Shown: piece after piece, positions 17,795 to 26,166 of the stretch
Layout: each line of letters starts with the position of its first letter
How positions within the stretch are numbered: the stretch's first letter is position 1
Assembly: GCA_038230395.1 (NCBI GenBank)
Contig: JBBRNI010000003.1
Coordinates: 17,948-81,947 of the forward strand
Source of the DNA: JBDSWU01 sp038230395
GTDB taxonomy: Bacteria; Patescibacteriota; Saccharimonadia; Saccharimonadales; UBA4665
Reading direction: 5' to 3'
Length of the DNA stretch: 64,000 bases
The notes under the pieces: model-generated
Database searches by the model: none
What the model saw: only the letters and a program-made list of their open reading frames with translations
What the model was told of the DNA's origin: nothing
Made by a program: the position numbers and the translations under genes

Positions 17795-19351
17795 CTACTT
17801 CGCAGCCTTGTCTGATTTTTCTGTGTAAGTTGCGGCAACTGACTTGGCAACTTTAAGCACCGCTTCGTTGTCGGCGTCGGCAACTTTGTCACCAGTATTG
17901 ATGGTGTCGGTGAGCTTGGCGTGCTTGGCTTTAAGCTCACGGTGCATAGCTTCTTCAGCGGCTTTAATTTTATCTAAGGGCACTTTATCGAATGCACCAG
18001 ACGTAGCGGCTAGTAGAGAAGCGTACATTTCCCAGATTGAGTATGGGCTGTACTGACCCTGCTTGAGCAGCTCGGTTAGGCGCTGACCACGTTCAATTGT
18101 CTGGCGAGTTTCTTGGTCAAGGTCAGTCGAAAACTGGGAGAAGGCAGCAAGTTCACGGAATTGGGCTAGGCTAAGCTTCAGTCCACCACCAACAGCTTTG
18201 ATAGCCTTACTTTGGGCGGCGCCACCCACACGTGAAACTGACAAACCAACGGAGATAGCCGGACGGATACCCTGATAGAAAAGGTTGGTCTCCAAGAAAA
18301 TTTGACCATCGGTAATCGAAATAACGTTGGTTGGGATGTAGGCGGAAATATCACCGGCTTGCGTTTCAATAATCGGTAACGCAGTTAAAGAACCACCACC
18401 AAGTTCATCATTCAATTTAGCGGCGCGCTCCAGTAAACGAGAGTGCAAGTAAAAGACGTCACCAGGGTAGGCTTCGCGGCCTGGGGGACGACGCAGTAGC
18501 AAGGACATCTGGCGGTAAGCGGCGGCGTGCTTAGTCAGGTCATCATAAATAATCAAAGCGTGTTGGCCATTATCACGGAAATACTCTCCGATTGCAGCAC
18601 CCGTGTACGGCGCCAAGTATAGCATTGCGGCTGGATCGGCGGGCGACGTTGCAACAATAATAGTCTGGTCCATCACACCTTCACGCTTCAGGCGCTCGGC
18701 TAGGGCAGCAACTTTTGAGGATTTTTGACCAATTGCAACGTAAACATTAATAACGCCGGTTTTCTGGCGAGATTGGTTAACCATAGTATCAACAGCGATA
18801 GCAGTTTTACCAGTTTGGCGGTCACCGATGATCAACTCACGCTGACCACGACCAATAGGCACAATCGCGTCAATGGCGACGAGGCCAGTCATCATCGGTT
18901 CAAAGACTGATTTGCGGGCCAAAACACCTGGGGCGGCTCGCTCGACAAGGCTGGTAAGTTTGGTCTTGATTGGATCGCCACCGTCGATAGCATTGCCAAG
19001 TGGGTCGACAATGCGGCCGACCAGTTCTGGGCCGACTGGTACTTCTAGGACTTTGCCTGATAAACGAGCTTTGGCACCGGCCTTAACTTCGACGTCGGCA
19101 CCTAGTAGCACCGCGCCAATTTCATCTTCACCGAGGTTGAAGGCAAAAGCCGTGATTGGCTGACCGTGGGCCCCATCAATTTCAAGCATTTCGTTGTAGC
19201 CACACTTACGGAGGCCGTAAATCCAAGCAATGCCGTCCCCAACACGGGTGACAACACCTACTTCTTCAATCTCCGGTCGATCTTTCAGCTCAGAAATGGC
19301 TGCACGGATATCGTTGGATAGCTCTTTTATAGATATGGTTGATTCAGCCAT
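17795..19351 (-). CDS. atpA: ATP synthase alpha subunit
   Basis: Non-catalytic nucleotide-binding subunit of F1 (518 residues). The P-loop is GDRQTGKTAIAV near 174-185. The conserved region around ISVGLSVSRVGGAAQSKA includes the arginine finger (SRVG). The N-terminal beta-barrel and C-terminal helical bundle are complete. It shares one base with the atpH stop. Confidence 0.97.
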   Translation of the reverse strand: MAESTISIKELSNDIRAAISELKDRPEIEEVGVVTRVGDGIAWIYGLRKCGYNEMLEIDGAHGQPITAFAFNLGEDEIGAVLLGADVEVKAGAKARLSGKVLEVPVGPELVGRIVDPLGNAIDGGDPIKTKLTSLVERAAPGVLARKSVFEPMMTGLVAIDAIVPIGRGQRELIIGDRQTGKTAIAVDTMVNQSRQKTGVINVYVAIGQKSSKVAALAERLKREGVMDQTIIVATSPADPAAMLYLAPYTGAAIGEYFRDNGQHALIIYDDLTKHAAAYRQMSLLLRRPPGREAYPGDVFYLHSRLLERAAKLNDELGGGSLTALPIIETQAGDISAYIPTNVISITDGQIFLETNLFYQGIRPAISVGLSVSRVGGAAQSKAIKAVGGGLKLSLAQFRELAAFSQFSTDLDQETRQTIERGQRLTELLKQGQYSPYSIWEMYASLLAATSGAFDKVPLDKIKAAEEAMHRELKAKHAKLTDTINTGDKVADADNEAVLKVAKSVAATYTEKSDKAAK

Positions 19352-19767
19352 TAGTTAACTCCTCCGGAATTCGTTAATTGTTTGAAGCGATTCAGTTTTG
19401 CACGGACACTCAGGTCTAATTGTTGGTTCGCCAGCTCCAAACGCACACCACCGACTACTTCGTCGTCATGAGATTGACTCACAATAACGGTCTTAGCAGT
19501 AGTAAAGCGCGTTCGGATATTTTTTTCGATATCAGCTCGGAGAGCGGCGCTCAGAGGGTGCGCCGTAACAGCTGTAACTTCAACTATACCGCGATCAGCA
19601 CGGACCTGCATTAGGTCTCGCATAACCGAATCAAGCTCGCTGGTACGGTGAGTCTCAAGTAAGTACGCGGCGATCTGACGGCTCAAATCAGCCTGGCTAG
19701 TTGTAGCCAGGTCAATTTTATCGGCCAAAGCAGCAGCAATTTTAAGCCGGGATACCTTCGTGGCCAT
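19351..19767 (-). CDS. atpH: ATP synthase delta subunit
   Basis: Peripheral-stalk subunit (138 residues, short for the family at ~175) that links the b subunits to the top of F1. The C-terminal part VGGVRLELANQQLDLSVRAKLNRFKQL is the typical ending. The N-terminal helical domain appears reduced. It lies directly after atpF. Confidence 0.88.
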   Translation of the reverse strand: MATKVSRLKIAAALADKIDLATTSQADLSRQIAAYLLETHRTSELDSVMRDLMQVRADRGIVEVTAVTAHPLSAALRADIEKNIRTRFTTAKTVIVSQSHDDEVVGGVRLELANQQLDLSVRAKLNRFKQLTNSGGVN

Positions 19768-20304
19768 TTAAGCTTTCTGCCCAGCTAGCGCACGATCAAT
19801 CAGCACAGCGTCTTTTTTGGCATCAACTTTTTCATCGATAATAGCTTCGGTAGCATCGGAAATTAGTCCGACCAGCTCTGATTCAAGCTGTTTACGAGCT
19901 CGCTTGACGGCTTGCTCGGCGTTGGCCTCAGCTTCCTTGACAATGCCCACGGCCTTGTCCCGAGCCTTATCTTCAGCGGAACGGATGGTACTTTTGGCGG
20001 TGTTGGCAGCTTCAGCCAGGATGCCATCGGCTTCTAATCGAGCTTTGTGTAGTTCAGCAGTAACCGTTTTATCAAGTTCAGCCCTCTCTTTTTGCATTTG
20101 CTCACCCAGCTTGACACCGGATTCAATAGTATCGCGGCGATCTTGCAACACTTTTAAAATAGGTGCAAAAGCAAATTTGCGCAGCACAAGGTAAGCCAGC
20201 ACGAACGTAACCAACTGAATAACCAGTGACGAACCACTAACGCCTAGAGCGCCAATACCGGAAGCTGGACTGTCAGCGCCAAATTGTGTAATCATTGTAA
20301 TCAT
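19768..20304 (-). CDS. atpF: ATP synthase b subunit
   Basis: Peripheral-stalk subunit (178 residues): one N-terminal membrane helix (LVIQLVTFVLAYLVLRKFAF) followed by a long charged coiled coil that reaches F1. The start at 20304 has GGAG upstream; a second in-frame ATG lies three codons downstream. A single b gene is present, so the stalk is probably a homodimer. Confidence 0.93.
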   Translation of the reverse strand: MITMITQFGADSPASGIGALGVSGSSLVIQLVTFVLAYLVLRKFAFAPILKVLQDRRDTIESGVKLGEQMQKERAELDKTVTAELHKARLEADGILAEAANTAKSTIRSAEDKARDKAVGIVKEAEANAEQAVKRARKQLESELVGLISDATEAIIDEKVDAKKDAVLIDRALAGQKA

Positions 20305-20330
20305 GTGTTGACTCCAGCTATAAAATCCTC

Positions 20331-20561
20331 TTATTTAACGATGAAAGTGCTGGCGAAGGCGAGCAGACCAAACAGCTCAACAATAGCCACGAAAACTAAA
20401 GCCTGACCGAAGAACTTCGCTGCTTCTGGGTTGCGACCTACGGCTTGTAAGTAATTACCACCAATGAGGCCGATGCCAATTGATGGACCGATAAAACCGA
20501 AAGCGATCATAAGACCCTTACCGATGATTGCTGTGTTAACCGCTTCTGCGAGATAAACCAT
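20331..20561 (-). CDS. atpE: ATP synthase c subunit
   Basis: Rotor-ring proteolipid (76 residues) with two helices and the polar loop GRNPEAA. The ion-carrying carboxylate is a glutamate in helix 2 (VAIVELFGLL). The Gln in helix 1 and the Ser/Thr after the Glu that mark sodium-binding rings are absent, so proton coupling is the likely mode. It is preceded by a good ribosome site (AAGGAG) about 7 nt from the ATG. Confidence 0.95.
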   Translation of the reverse strand: MVYLAEAVNTAIIGKGLMIAFGFIGPSIGIGLIGGNYLQAVGRNPEAAKFFGQALVFVAIVELFGLLAFASTFIVK

Positions 20562-20604
20562 TATTATTACTCCTTGATTATTATATTCATATTAATTACT
20601 GCCC

Positions 20605-21465
20605 TCAACCCGAAATACCCGTAGGTGTTAAGCCCATTTTGGCAGGAACGGTATCATGGGTCAAGGATTCTTCATGTTCAATTGCATGTTCGCTCGCGTG
20701 ATTTACGGCGATCGCCAGATACATGAGACTAAGCACGGTAAAGATATAGGCTTGCAAAGCACCAACAAATAATTCAACAAGAGTGAAGGGTAGGGCACTA
20801 AGTGGCGCGGCGATATGACCAAGATATGAGAACACGGCAATCACAATTTCACCAATGGTGATGTTGAGGAATAAACGAAGCGACAGCGAGAAAGCCCGCG
20901 TCAGATCAGTTAACATCTCTAGTAATCCGATAACGAAATATAGTGGATTGAACGGGCTACCAACAAAGAAATGACGCATATACTTACCAAAGCCACCTGA
21001 TTCTCGGATCGAAGCAGCGTAAACGAACAACATGGTAAATATACCGGCAGCTAGCGTGCCATCAAGGTCAGCGGTGAACGGACGAAACAGTGGCGTGTCA
21101 CCTACGTGAAAACCTTCGCCAACGATTGGCAATAACCCCAGCCAATTGCTCATCAAGATAAAAAAGAACAAGGTTACAAAGAACGGCACATATTTGCGAG
21201 CTCGTGCTTTATCATCAAAAGCGCTTTCCACAAGGTTAACGATAAACTCAGCACCGGCTTCGATAAACTGCGAAAAACCACCTTTAGGCTTGACTGTGAC
21301 GCGGCGGGCTACAGCGATCATCAACACAATAATGAATAGTGTGCTGATCCAACCGTACAAAATTGAGTTAGTAATGTTGAGACCGCCAATGTGTGTTACG
21401 ACGTTGGGTGCCACATGAACGTTAGGACCCGTTTGCGCGAAGCGGCTCAGCAAATTAGTAATCAT
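20605..21465 (-). CDS. atpB: ATP synthase a subunit
   Basis: Membrane stator subunit (286 residues) forming the two proton half-channels. The essential arginine lies in SLSLRLFLNITIGEIVIAV. The family pattern SNWLGLLP is seen near 110. The C-terminal tail (SEHAIEHEESLTHDT) is polar and His/Glu-rich. It overlaps atpI by 4 nt. Confidence 0.95.
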   Translation of the reverse strand: MITNLLSRFAQTGPNVHVAPNVVTHIGGLNITNSILYGWISTLFIIVLMIAVARRVTVKPKGGFSQFIEAGAEFIVNLVESAFDDKARARKYVPFFVTLFFFILMSNWLGLLPIVGEGFHVGDTPLFRPFTADLDGTLAAGIFTMLFVYAASIRESGGFGKYMRHFFVGSPFNPLYFVIGLLEMLTDLTRAFSLSLRLFLNITIGEIVIAVFSYLGHIAAPLSALPFTLVELFVGALQAYIFTVLSLMYLAIAVNHASEHAIEHEESLTHDTVPAKMGLTPTGISG

Positions 21466-21773
21466 TTGCTATCCTCACTCTTGAAAGTTTTAGCCATATA
21501 TTTGTTGAGTTCCTTCAAAGTTCGACGTACAACCATAATCATGCCAACGATTGCCAGTAGCAGGCCGACAAGAGTGTAGATTGGTGTAGCATGCGGGTGC
21601 AAGTGATTGTCGAGAATGTGGCCACCAACAACAGGAATCAAAACCACCGATGCTAGTTGCCAGCTCATACTCAGGGTCAAACCAACCACGATGCTTTGCG
21701 GGTTAGCTTCGGAGTTGGTAACTGGCCGTGGCACAGTTGTAGGAGATTTGGCTGAGGCAATTGACTTAGTCAT
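21462..21773 (-). CDS. atpI: AtpI/AtpZ-like small membrane protein
   Basis: First gene of the ATP synthase operon (103 residues) with two membrane helices (SWQLASVVLIPVVGGHILD and YTLVGLLLAIVGMIMVVRRTLKEL). The glycine-rich first helix and the charged end match the AtpI/AtpZ group, thought to help ring assembly or Mg transport. TATAGT lies 8 nt before the ATG, so the operon promoter should start the mRNA almost at the start codon. Confidence 0.75.
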   Translation of the reverse strand: MTKSIASAKSPTTVPRPVTNSEANPQSIVVGLTLSMSWQLASVVLIPVVGGHILDNHLHPHATPIYTLVGLLLAIVGMIMVVRRTLKELNKYMAKTFKSEDSK

Positions 21774-21914
21774 ACGTAGCTACTATATCATCTTCTGTCT
21801 CTGTTGTTCAAGGTTAGCTTGTAAGCTAGATCACAAAACATGCCAGCAGGCCTAAGCCAAGGGAAAAATCATGTAATTTATATGCTTTACATTGTATAGT
21901 GTTATACTACAATC

Positions 21915-22178
21915 ATGACTACAACTACAGACTCAAAAATTATTGTTTATAGCGCCACTTGGTGCGCCTTTTGTCACGCGGCAAAGGATTACTTTGACAA
22001 GATTGGCGTCAAATACACCGATGAAGATGTCGAAAAAAACCCAGCAGCCGGAATGGACGCTGTGGAAAAATCTGGCCAGCGCGGTATCCCAGTTATTGAC
22101 ATTGCTGGCGACATTATCGTCGGCTTTGACCGACCCAAAATCGACGCCGCCCTCAAGTCGCACGCCATTACCACATAG
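21915..22178 (+). CDS. Glutaredoxin-like thiol-disulfide protein
   Basis: Small thioredoxin-fold protein (87 residues) with active site CAFC in YSATWCAFCHAAKDYF, the cis-proline in RGIPVIDIAG and the ending GFDRPKIDAAL. The Trp before the first Cys and the GFDRPK ending resemble mycoredoxin/NrdH-type redoxins more than classic GSH glutaredoxins. It may reduce mixed disulfides of a low-molecular-weight thiol; see the MshC/MshB-like pair at 54320-56311. TATACT (21903-21908) ends 6 nt before the ATG. Confidence 0.88.
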   Translation: MTTTTDSKIIVYSATWCAFCHAAKDYFDKIGVKYTDEDVEKNPAAGMDAVEKSGQRGIPVIDIAGDIIVGFDRPKIDAALKSHAITT

Positions 22179-22270
22179 AAAATTTAGATAGGCACCTGCA
22201 TACAGTATTGTCGCAAGGACTGAGGCAATAAATAACTGGTTTATTTACCTATATATGATATAATAGGTGA

Positions 22271-22864
22271 ATGTATCCTACTCATGAATCTCTTGAAACT
22301 ACTTTTGTACTATATCTTAATGAACAGCTATATGAGCCTGCTAGTGGCCAAGAAGAACTAGCTTCTCCGGATGTTACAAAGATATTTGTTAAGTTATGTA
22401 GCGGTGTCGACCCGGAAATCGACATTAACAATCCAACGCAACTAGACCGCGAAGATATTGGATTAACAGCGCTTCGATTCGTGCGTACTTTGGCTGACCT
22501 AGGTGATACAACTGTGTCAGCTACGCAACAATCAGATGCTCGTAGCCCAAGATTTAAAAAAAATGGCATAGAAAGGCATCTGAAACGGCAGGTAGAGGAT
22601 TCATTAGATGGCCTTAATCCACGGGGCAGCGATCCTACTAATGCCCAACAAGTCCAGTTGGACACCGAGCACAAATATATTAAGCTTGTCGATACATATG
22701 GTCGCTATTTCCCAGAAGCTACTCTAATGCGTCAATTATGCCAAGCATTACACGATAATAAGCTTAATCAAGCGGCATTATGTGCAAGGGACGCTTTGAT
22801 AGCAATGGGTATGGCTATAGATGATAAACTCAATGAACAAATAGCCCAAAAAGATGGCGGCTGA
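22271..22864 (+). CDS. Hypothetical protein
   Basis: A 197-residue soluble, acidic protein that I do not recognise. It has no membrane helix or signal peptide and few cysteines. The second half (DTEHKYIKLVDTYGRYFPEATLM onward) looks helical. A perfect TATAAT (22259-22264) ends 6 nt before the ATG, which supports a real leaderless gene. It lies 22 nt before the CobO-like gene and may be co-transcribed with it. Confidence 0.7.
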   Translation: MYPTHESLETTFVLYLNEQLYEPASGQEELASPDVTKIFVKLCSGVDPEIDINNPTQLDREDIGLTALRFVRTLADLGDTTVSATQQSDARSPRFKKNGIERHLKRQVEDSLDGLNPRGSDPTNAQQVQLDTEHKYIKLVDTYGRYFPEATLMRQLCQALHDNKLNQAALCARDALIAMGMAIDDKLNEQIAQKDGG

Positions 22865-22886
22865 ACAGCAATAAAGGAGTAGATTC

Positions 22887-23456
22887 ATGGCATTTGAAGA
22901 TTACAAAAATAAGCCATCAGTGGTGGTGGTGTACACCGGAGACAGCAAGGGTAAAACTAGCGCCTCGCTGGGGCTGATGACACGCGCCCTCGGCAACCGA
23001 TGGAACGTGGCATTTATACAGTTTATTAAGTATTGGGGTGTTGGTGAGCACGTGTTTATTCGTGATATACAACCAATCTATAAAGACCAGCTGTACTTTT
23101 ATAAAGGTGGCAAAGGTTTTTACGCGGCCGGGGATTTAAGCGAGCAGCACGTTAGCGAAGCCCAGCACAAACAAGCAGCTTTAGATACCTACAACGAGGC
23201 TTACGCGGCGGCCACTAGTGGCAACTACCAGCTGGTAATTTGCGACGAAATTAACAATGCCGTTCATGACGGGCTATTGACCGTAAAACAGCTTGAAAAA
23301 TTACTAATTGATCGCTCTCCAGATACAAGTTTGTGCCTGACTGGTCGCAACTTCCCAGAGTCACTGCTCAAGCACGTAGATATTGCCACCGAAATGCACA
23401 AAATAAAACATCATTTCGATGACAAATTCCTTGCCAACAAGGGCATTGATTTCTAG
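22887..23456 (+). CDS. CobO/CobA-like ATP:corrinoid adenosyltransferase family protein
   Basis: P-loop protein (189 residues) with the family P-loop GDSKGKTSASLGLMTRALG near 17-35, the FIQFIK strand, and Walker-B-like LVICDEINNAVHDGLL. These are the marks of CobO-type cob(I)yrinic acid a,c-diamide adenosyltransferases, which move adenosyl from ATP to cobalt. No other cobalamin gene is visible, and CPR bacteria generally lack the pathway, so the true substrate is uncertain. AAGGAG lies 8 nt before the ATG. Confidence 0.75.
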   Translation: MAFEDYKNKPSVVVVYTGDSKGKTSASLGLMTRALGNRWNVAFIQFIKYWGVGEHVFIRDIQPIYKDQLYFYKGGKGFYAAGDLSEQHVSEAQHKQAALDTYNEAYAAATSGNYQLVICDEINNAVHDGLLTVKQLEKLLIDRSPDTSLCLTGRNFPESLLKHVDIATEMHKIKHHFDDKFLANKGIDF

Positions 23457-23481
23457 CAGATTTTAGTGTATTATATGCTTT

Positions 23482-24066
23482 ATGGTTATCCCAGAACAAC
23501 TTTCTGGCTATTCTTTCTCACCACTTGAAGGCCGGCGTGAGCTGACTATCCCTGTCAGCGAACTGATGGAAGAGCTAATGCAAGAAAGCTTTGAGCAAGC
23601 CGAAAAAGCTCTGCGTATTGGTAATACGCCCGTTGGAGCAACATTACTTGATATGGACACTGGCCAGCAGTGGTCGGCTCATTCCATTGATAAGGTTAAT
23701 CGCAAGCTTGATGACCACGCTGAGCAAATTGCCTATCGAACTGCATCACCTATTGTCCGTGATCAATTAGCCCGTTGCGCCTTAGTTTCAACATTTGAAC
23801 TATGTACCATGTGCGCCACTACTTATGCCCAAGGTGCTATTGGCACAATTATCGTTGCCCTACAGCGCAAAGACTTATTACGCGCCGACGGCACAGCGAT
23901 ATTACGGCCTCGTCAGATCAACATGCCTGAAGTATTAGCTGACTCTATTGGCACAACCAATGTCTATGTCAATTTAAGAGCCATCGAATCGCTCGAACTG
24001 TGGCGAAAATGGGATGACCGACGTCAGCTTCAGTCACGTACACTGGGCGAAGCTGAGTCACTATAG
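23482..24066 (+). CDS. Cytidine/deoxycytidylate deaminase-family protein
   Basis: Zinc-dependent deaminase fold (194 residues). The zinc and catalytic motif is DDHAEQIAYR (HAE), and the second zinc motif is ELCTMCATTYAQGAIG, where the usual PCxxC is LCTMC. The order and spacing match the CMP/dCMP and tRNA-adenosine deaminase superfamily, but it lacks the features needed to pick tadA. The substrate is unknown. TATTAT lies 7 nt upstream of the ATG. Confidence 0.75.
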   Translation: MVIPEQLSGYSFSPLEGRRELTIPVSELMEELMQESFEQAEKALRIGNTPVGATLLDMDTGQQWSAHSIDKVNRKLDDHAEQIAYRTASPIVRDQLARCALVSTFELCTMCATTYAQGAIGTIIVALQRKDLLRADGTAILRPRQINMPEVLADSIGTTNVYVNLRAIESLELWRKWDDRRQLQSRTLGEAESL

Positions 24067-24089
24067 CCGTTATTTGCTACAATATACCC

Positions 24090-24599
24090 ATGAAACTAAC
24101 ACTATATCTTTTTGTCGGCTACCCGGGGGCGGGCAAGACACACGTGGCCAAATTGATTGAAGATCGAACTGGGGCAGAGCACCTGTGGGCTGATTGCATT
24201 CGTCAGGAACGTTTTCCAAACCCTACTCATTCTCGAGCCGAAAGCAAGCAACTTTACGACGAGCTAAATGCCACAACCGCGCAACTACTGGCGAGTGGCA
24301 AGAGCGTTATATTTGATACCAATTTTAACTTTCATAATGATCGACAGCTATTACGACGAATCGCTACCGACAACCTTGCTACAACGGTATTAATCTGGGT
24401 AAACACACCCAAAGCCGTCTCACACCAGCGGGCTGTGCACGGCAAAGTGAGCCGCAATGGCTACGCCGTTAACATTACCGAAGCTGATTTTGAGCGTATG
24501 GTGGGGAATTTTCAACCGCCACACGAGGATGAGCACGCCGTTACTATTGATGGCACTCGGCTGGATCCACTGGTCGTCTACCAAGTGCTTGGTATATAG
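24090..24599 (+). CDS. P-loop kinase-like protein (AAA_33 type)
   Basis: Small P-loop NTPase (169 residues) with Walker A GYPGAGKTHVAK at 9-20 and FDTNFNFHNDRQLL in the position of the second acidic motif. An Arg-containing lid follows (VSHQRAVHGKVSRNGYAV). Such proteins phosphorylate small molecules, sugars or RNA ends; the substrate cannot be told. TACAAT (24078-24083) ends 6 nt before the ATG. Confidence 0.72.
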   Translation: MKLTLYLFVGYPGAGKTHVAKLIEDRTGAEHLWADCIRQERFPNPTHSRAESKQLYDELNATTAQLLASGKSVIFDTNFNFHNDRQLLRRIATDNLATTVLIWVNTPKAVSHQRAVHGKVSRNGYAVNITEADFERMVGNFQPPHEDEHAVTIDGTRLDPLVVYQVLGI

Positions 24600-24684
24600 C
24601 AGCACTACCCTTATGGACGACAACAGTTGTTAAATCGAGCTTAAATTACTAGTTGACTGACAACAGGCGCATTACACTTCGGCT

Positions 24685-25276
24685 ATGCCTCGTTCTAACT
24701 CTAACCGCCGACGTAAATCTTTAGTAGCCGTACTAGTCAGTATTATTCTGTTTGGACTCTACCTTATACTGCAGCCACATACTGCAGCCACGCAGTGCCA
24801 TTAAACAGACAGTTGTCAGCAACGACCCAAGCGCCTATTCCATCGACCACTTCGTTGATTGCGATACTATAGCAGTTAACATGAATGGAAACGTCGAAAA
24901 AGTCCGATTTATTGGTATTGACACGCCCGAAACTCACAAACCAAACACGCCTGTGCAGTGCTATGGACCAGCAGCCGCAGCGTTCACCAAAACCTCTATC
25001 AGATCCCAAAAAGTCAAACTAGTTGCTAACAGTCAGAGTACCAATCGTGATAAATATAACCGCCTGCTTCGCTATGTCTATTTAGCGGATGGTACCAATC
25101 TTAACGAGCTACTCATTACAACTGGCCATGCTTTTTATTATCCATATTTTCCATTTACAAAATCTGACCAGTTCGCAGCCGATCAAGCCACTGCTAAATC
25201 TGCTAATTTAGGACTGTGGGGCAATTGCAGCCCAATTGCCAAAGATGGTGGCGGATATGTTTCTAATAATCAATAG
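24685..25276 (+). pseudogene. Secreted thermonuclease-like (SNase) gene, frameshifted by a 13-bp duplication
   Basis: The ATG at 24685 has TACACT ending exactly 6 nt upstream and encodes a basic start plus a hydrophobic segment (RRRKSLVAVLVSIILFGLYLI region), an export signal or anchor. That frame stops at TAA after 39 codons. The nuclease domain continues in the +1 frame: VDCDTIAV, FIGIDTPET, the conserved DKYNRLLRYV and GLWGNCSP, which are SNase-family motifs (Asp, Arg, Glu active-site set). Between them ATACTGCAGCCAC occurs twice in tandem (24766-24791). Removing one copy gives a single frame of 192 residues. A TTG at 24752 could start a shorter product without the signal. Either inactive or switchable. 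Confidence 0.8.
24766..24791. repeat. Tandem 13-bp duplication causing a frameshift
   Basis: ATACTGCAGCCAC at 24766-24778 is repeated exactly at 24779-24791. Because 13 is not a multiple of 3, the copy number sets the reading frame of the nuclease gene. Confidence 0.95.
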
Positions 25277-25296
25277 AACGATAAGTGTTAGTCAAC

Positions 25297-26166
25297 TTAG
25301 TCAACAAAGCTAGCTGGATTGACCCTAATATTTGTAGCCGCAGCAAACAACTTGGCGAACGAAAAGCGCTCAGTATAGGGGTTGTACCCTCGATACAATA
25401 GTTTAATTGGCACGTAGAACACCAGAACTAATGCTATAGCGGGGTACATGTGGCGCTGAGCCGTACGACCGTGGACGGCGTAGGTTTTTGGGTTCTGCAA
25501 AGCGTAGGGAACAAAGCTGAGATATGACGAGTCAAACCGCCGGAGCGACAAGTTAGCATGTAGTCTTGGGTCAAACACGACCCGTTGTTGTTCGTCTTGC
25601 AAATCATGCAGATGCACCGCTAAATCGAAATCCTCGTGCAAGCCTTTGCTAGCGCAAGTTTCAGCACGCACCTTCAGCCAGCTAGCGCGGCGAAGTGCCA
25701 TATTTGCGCCTTGCAAAAATACTTCGCTGCCCATGCCATTAGCAATCCGTTGCCGAAAGAATAACTCAAGGCGGCTCGCAGCCACACGCCAGGGTAAATC
25801 ATGGTAGCTAATCGAGCCGGAAACCGCGGCAATTGTATGGTCAGCCATAATCTGGGTAACTTGCGTAGTCCAGTCAGTGTCCAGAATCGTATCAGCGTCT
25901 AGGCGGCCAATAATCTCACCCTTGGACGTGTTAAAGCCGGTGTTACGGGCATGCACCACACCTTGTTTTGACTCGTTCAATACCTGAACAAAACTAAAGC
26001 TACGAGCAACCGCTACCGTTTCGTCAGTCGAGTTATTGTCAACCACAATCACTTCGTATGGCGCTACCATCTGGCGGCTAATGGATAGCAGGCAAGCCCC
26101 TAAAGCTTCGGCTTCGTTGTATACTGGAATGACGATACTTATTCGTAATAATTTTGTCTGAATCAT
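25297..26166 (-). CDS. GT2-family glycosyltransferase
   Basis: GT-A glycosyltransferase (289 residues). The N-terminus IVIPVYNEAEALGACL and VVDNNSTDETV bind the nucleotide sugar; the DXD-like motif is RLDADTI near 95; GANMALRRASWL and HEDFDLAVHL form the acceptor and catalytic region. A hydrophobic C-terminal segment (YPAIALVLVFYVPIKLLY) may hold it at the membrane. The product is unknown, but surface glycan is likely. Its ATG overlaps the ATG of the divergent glycosidase gene (shared CATG). TATGAT lies 8 nt upstream of its start. Confidence 0.87.
   Translation of the reverse strand: MIQTKLLRISIVIPVYNEAEALGACLLSISRQMVAPYEVIVVDNNSTDETVAVARSFSFVQVLNESKQGVVHARNTGFNTSKGEIIGRLDADTILDTDWTTQVTQIMADHTIAAVSGSISYHDLPWRVAASRLELFFRQRIANGMGSEVFLQGANMALRRASWLKVRAETCASKGLHEDFDLAVHLHDLQDEQQRVVFDPRLHANLSLRRFDSSYLSFVPYALQNPKTYAVHGRTAQRHMYPAIALVLVFYVPIKLLYRGYNPYTERFSFAKLFAAATNIRVNPASFVD

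Noticed and set aside
24752..24784. TTG 24752 as the real start of an intact short nuclease
   Set aside because: It has no ribosome site or promoter at the right distance, while the frame at 24685 has both a promoter and a signal segment; the duplication explains the break better.
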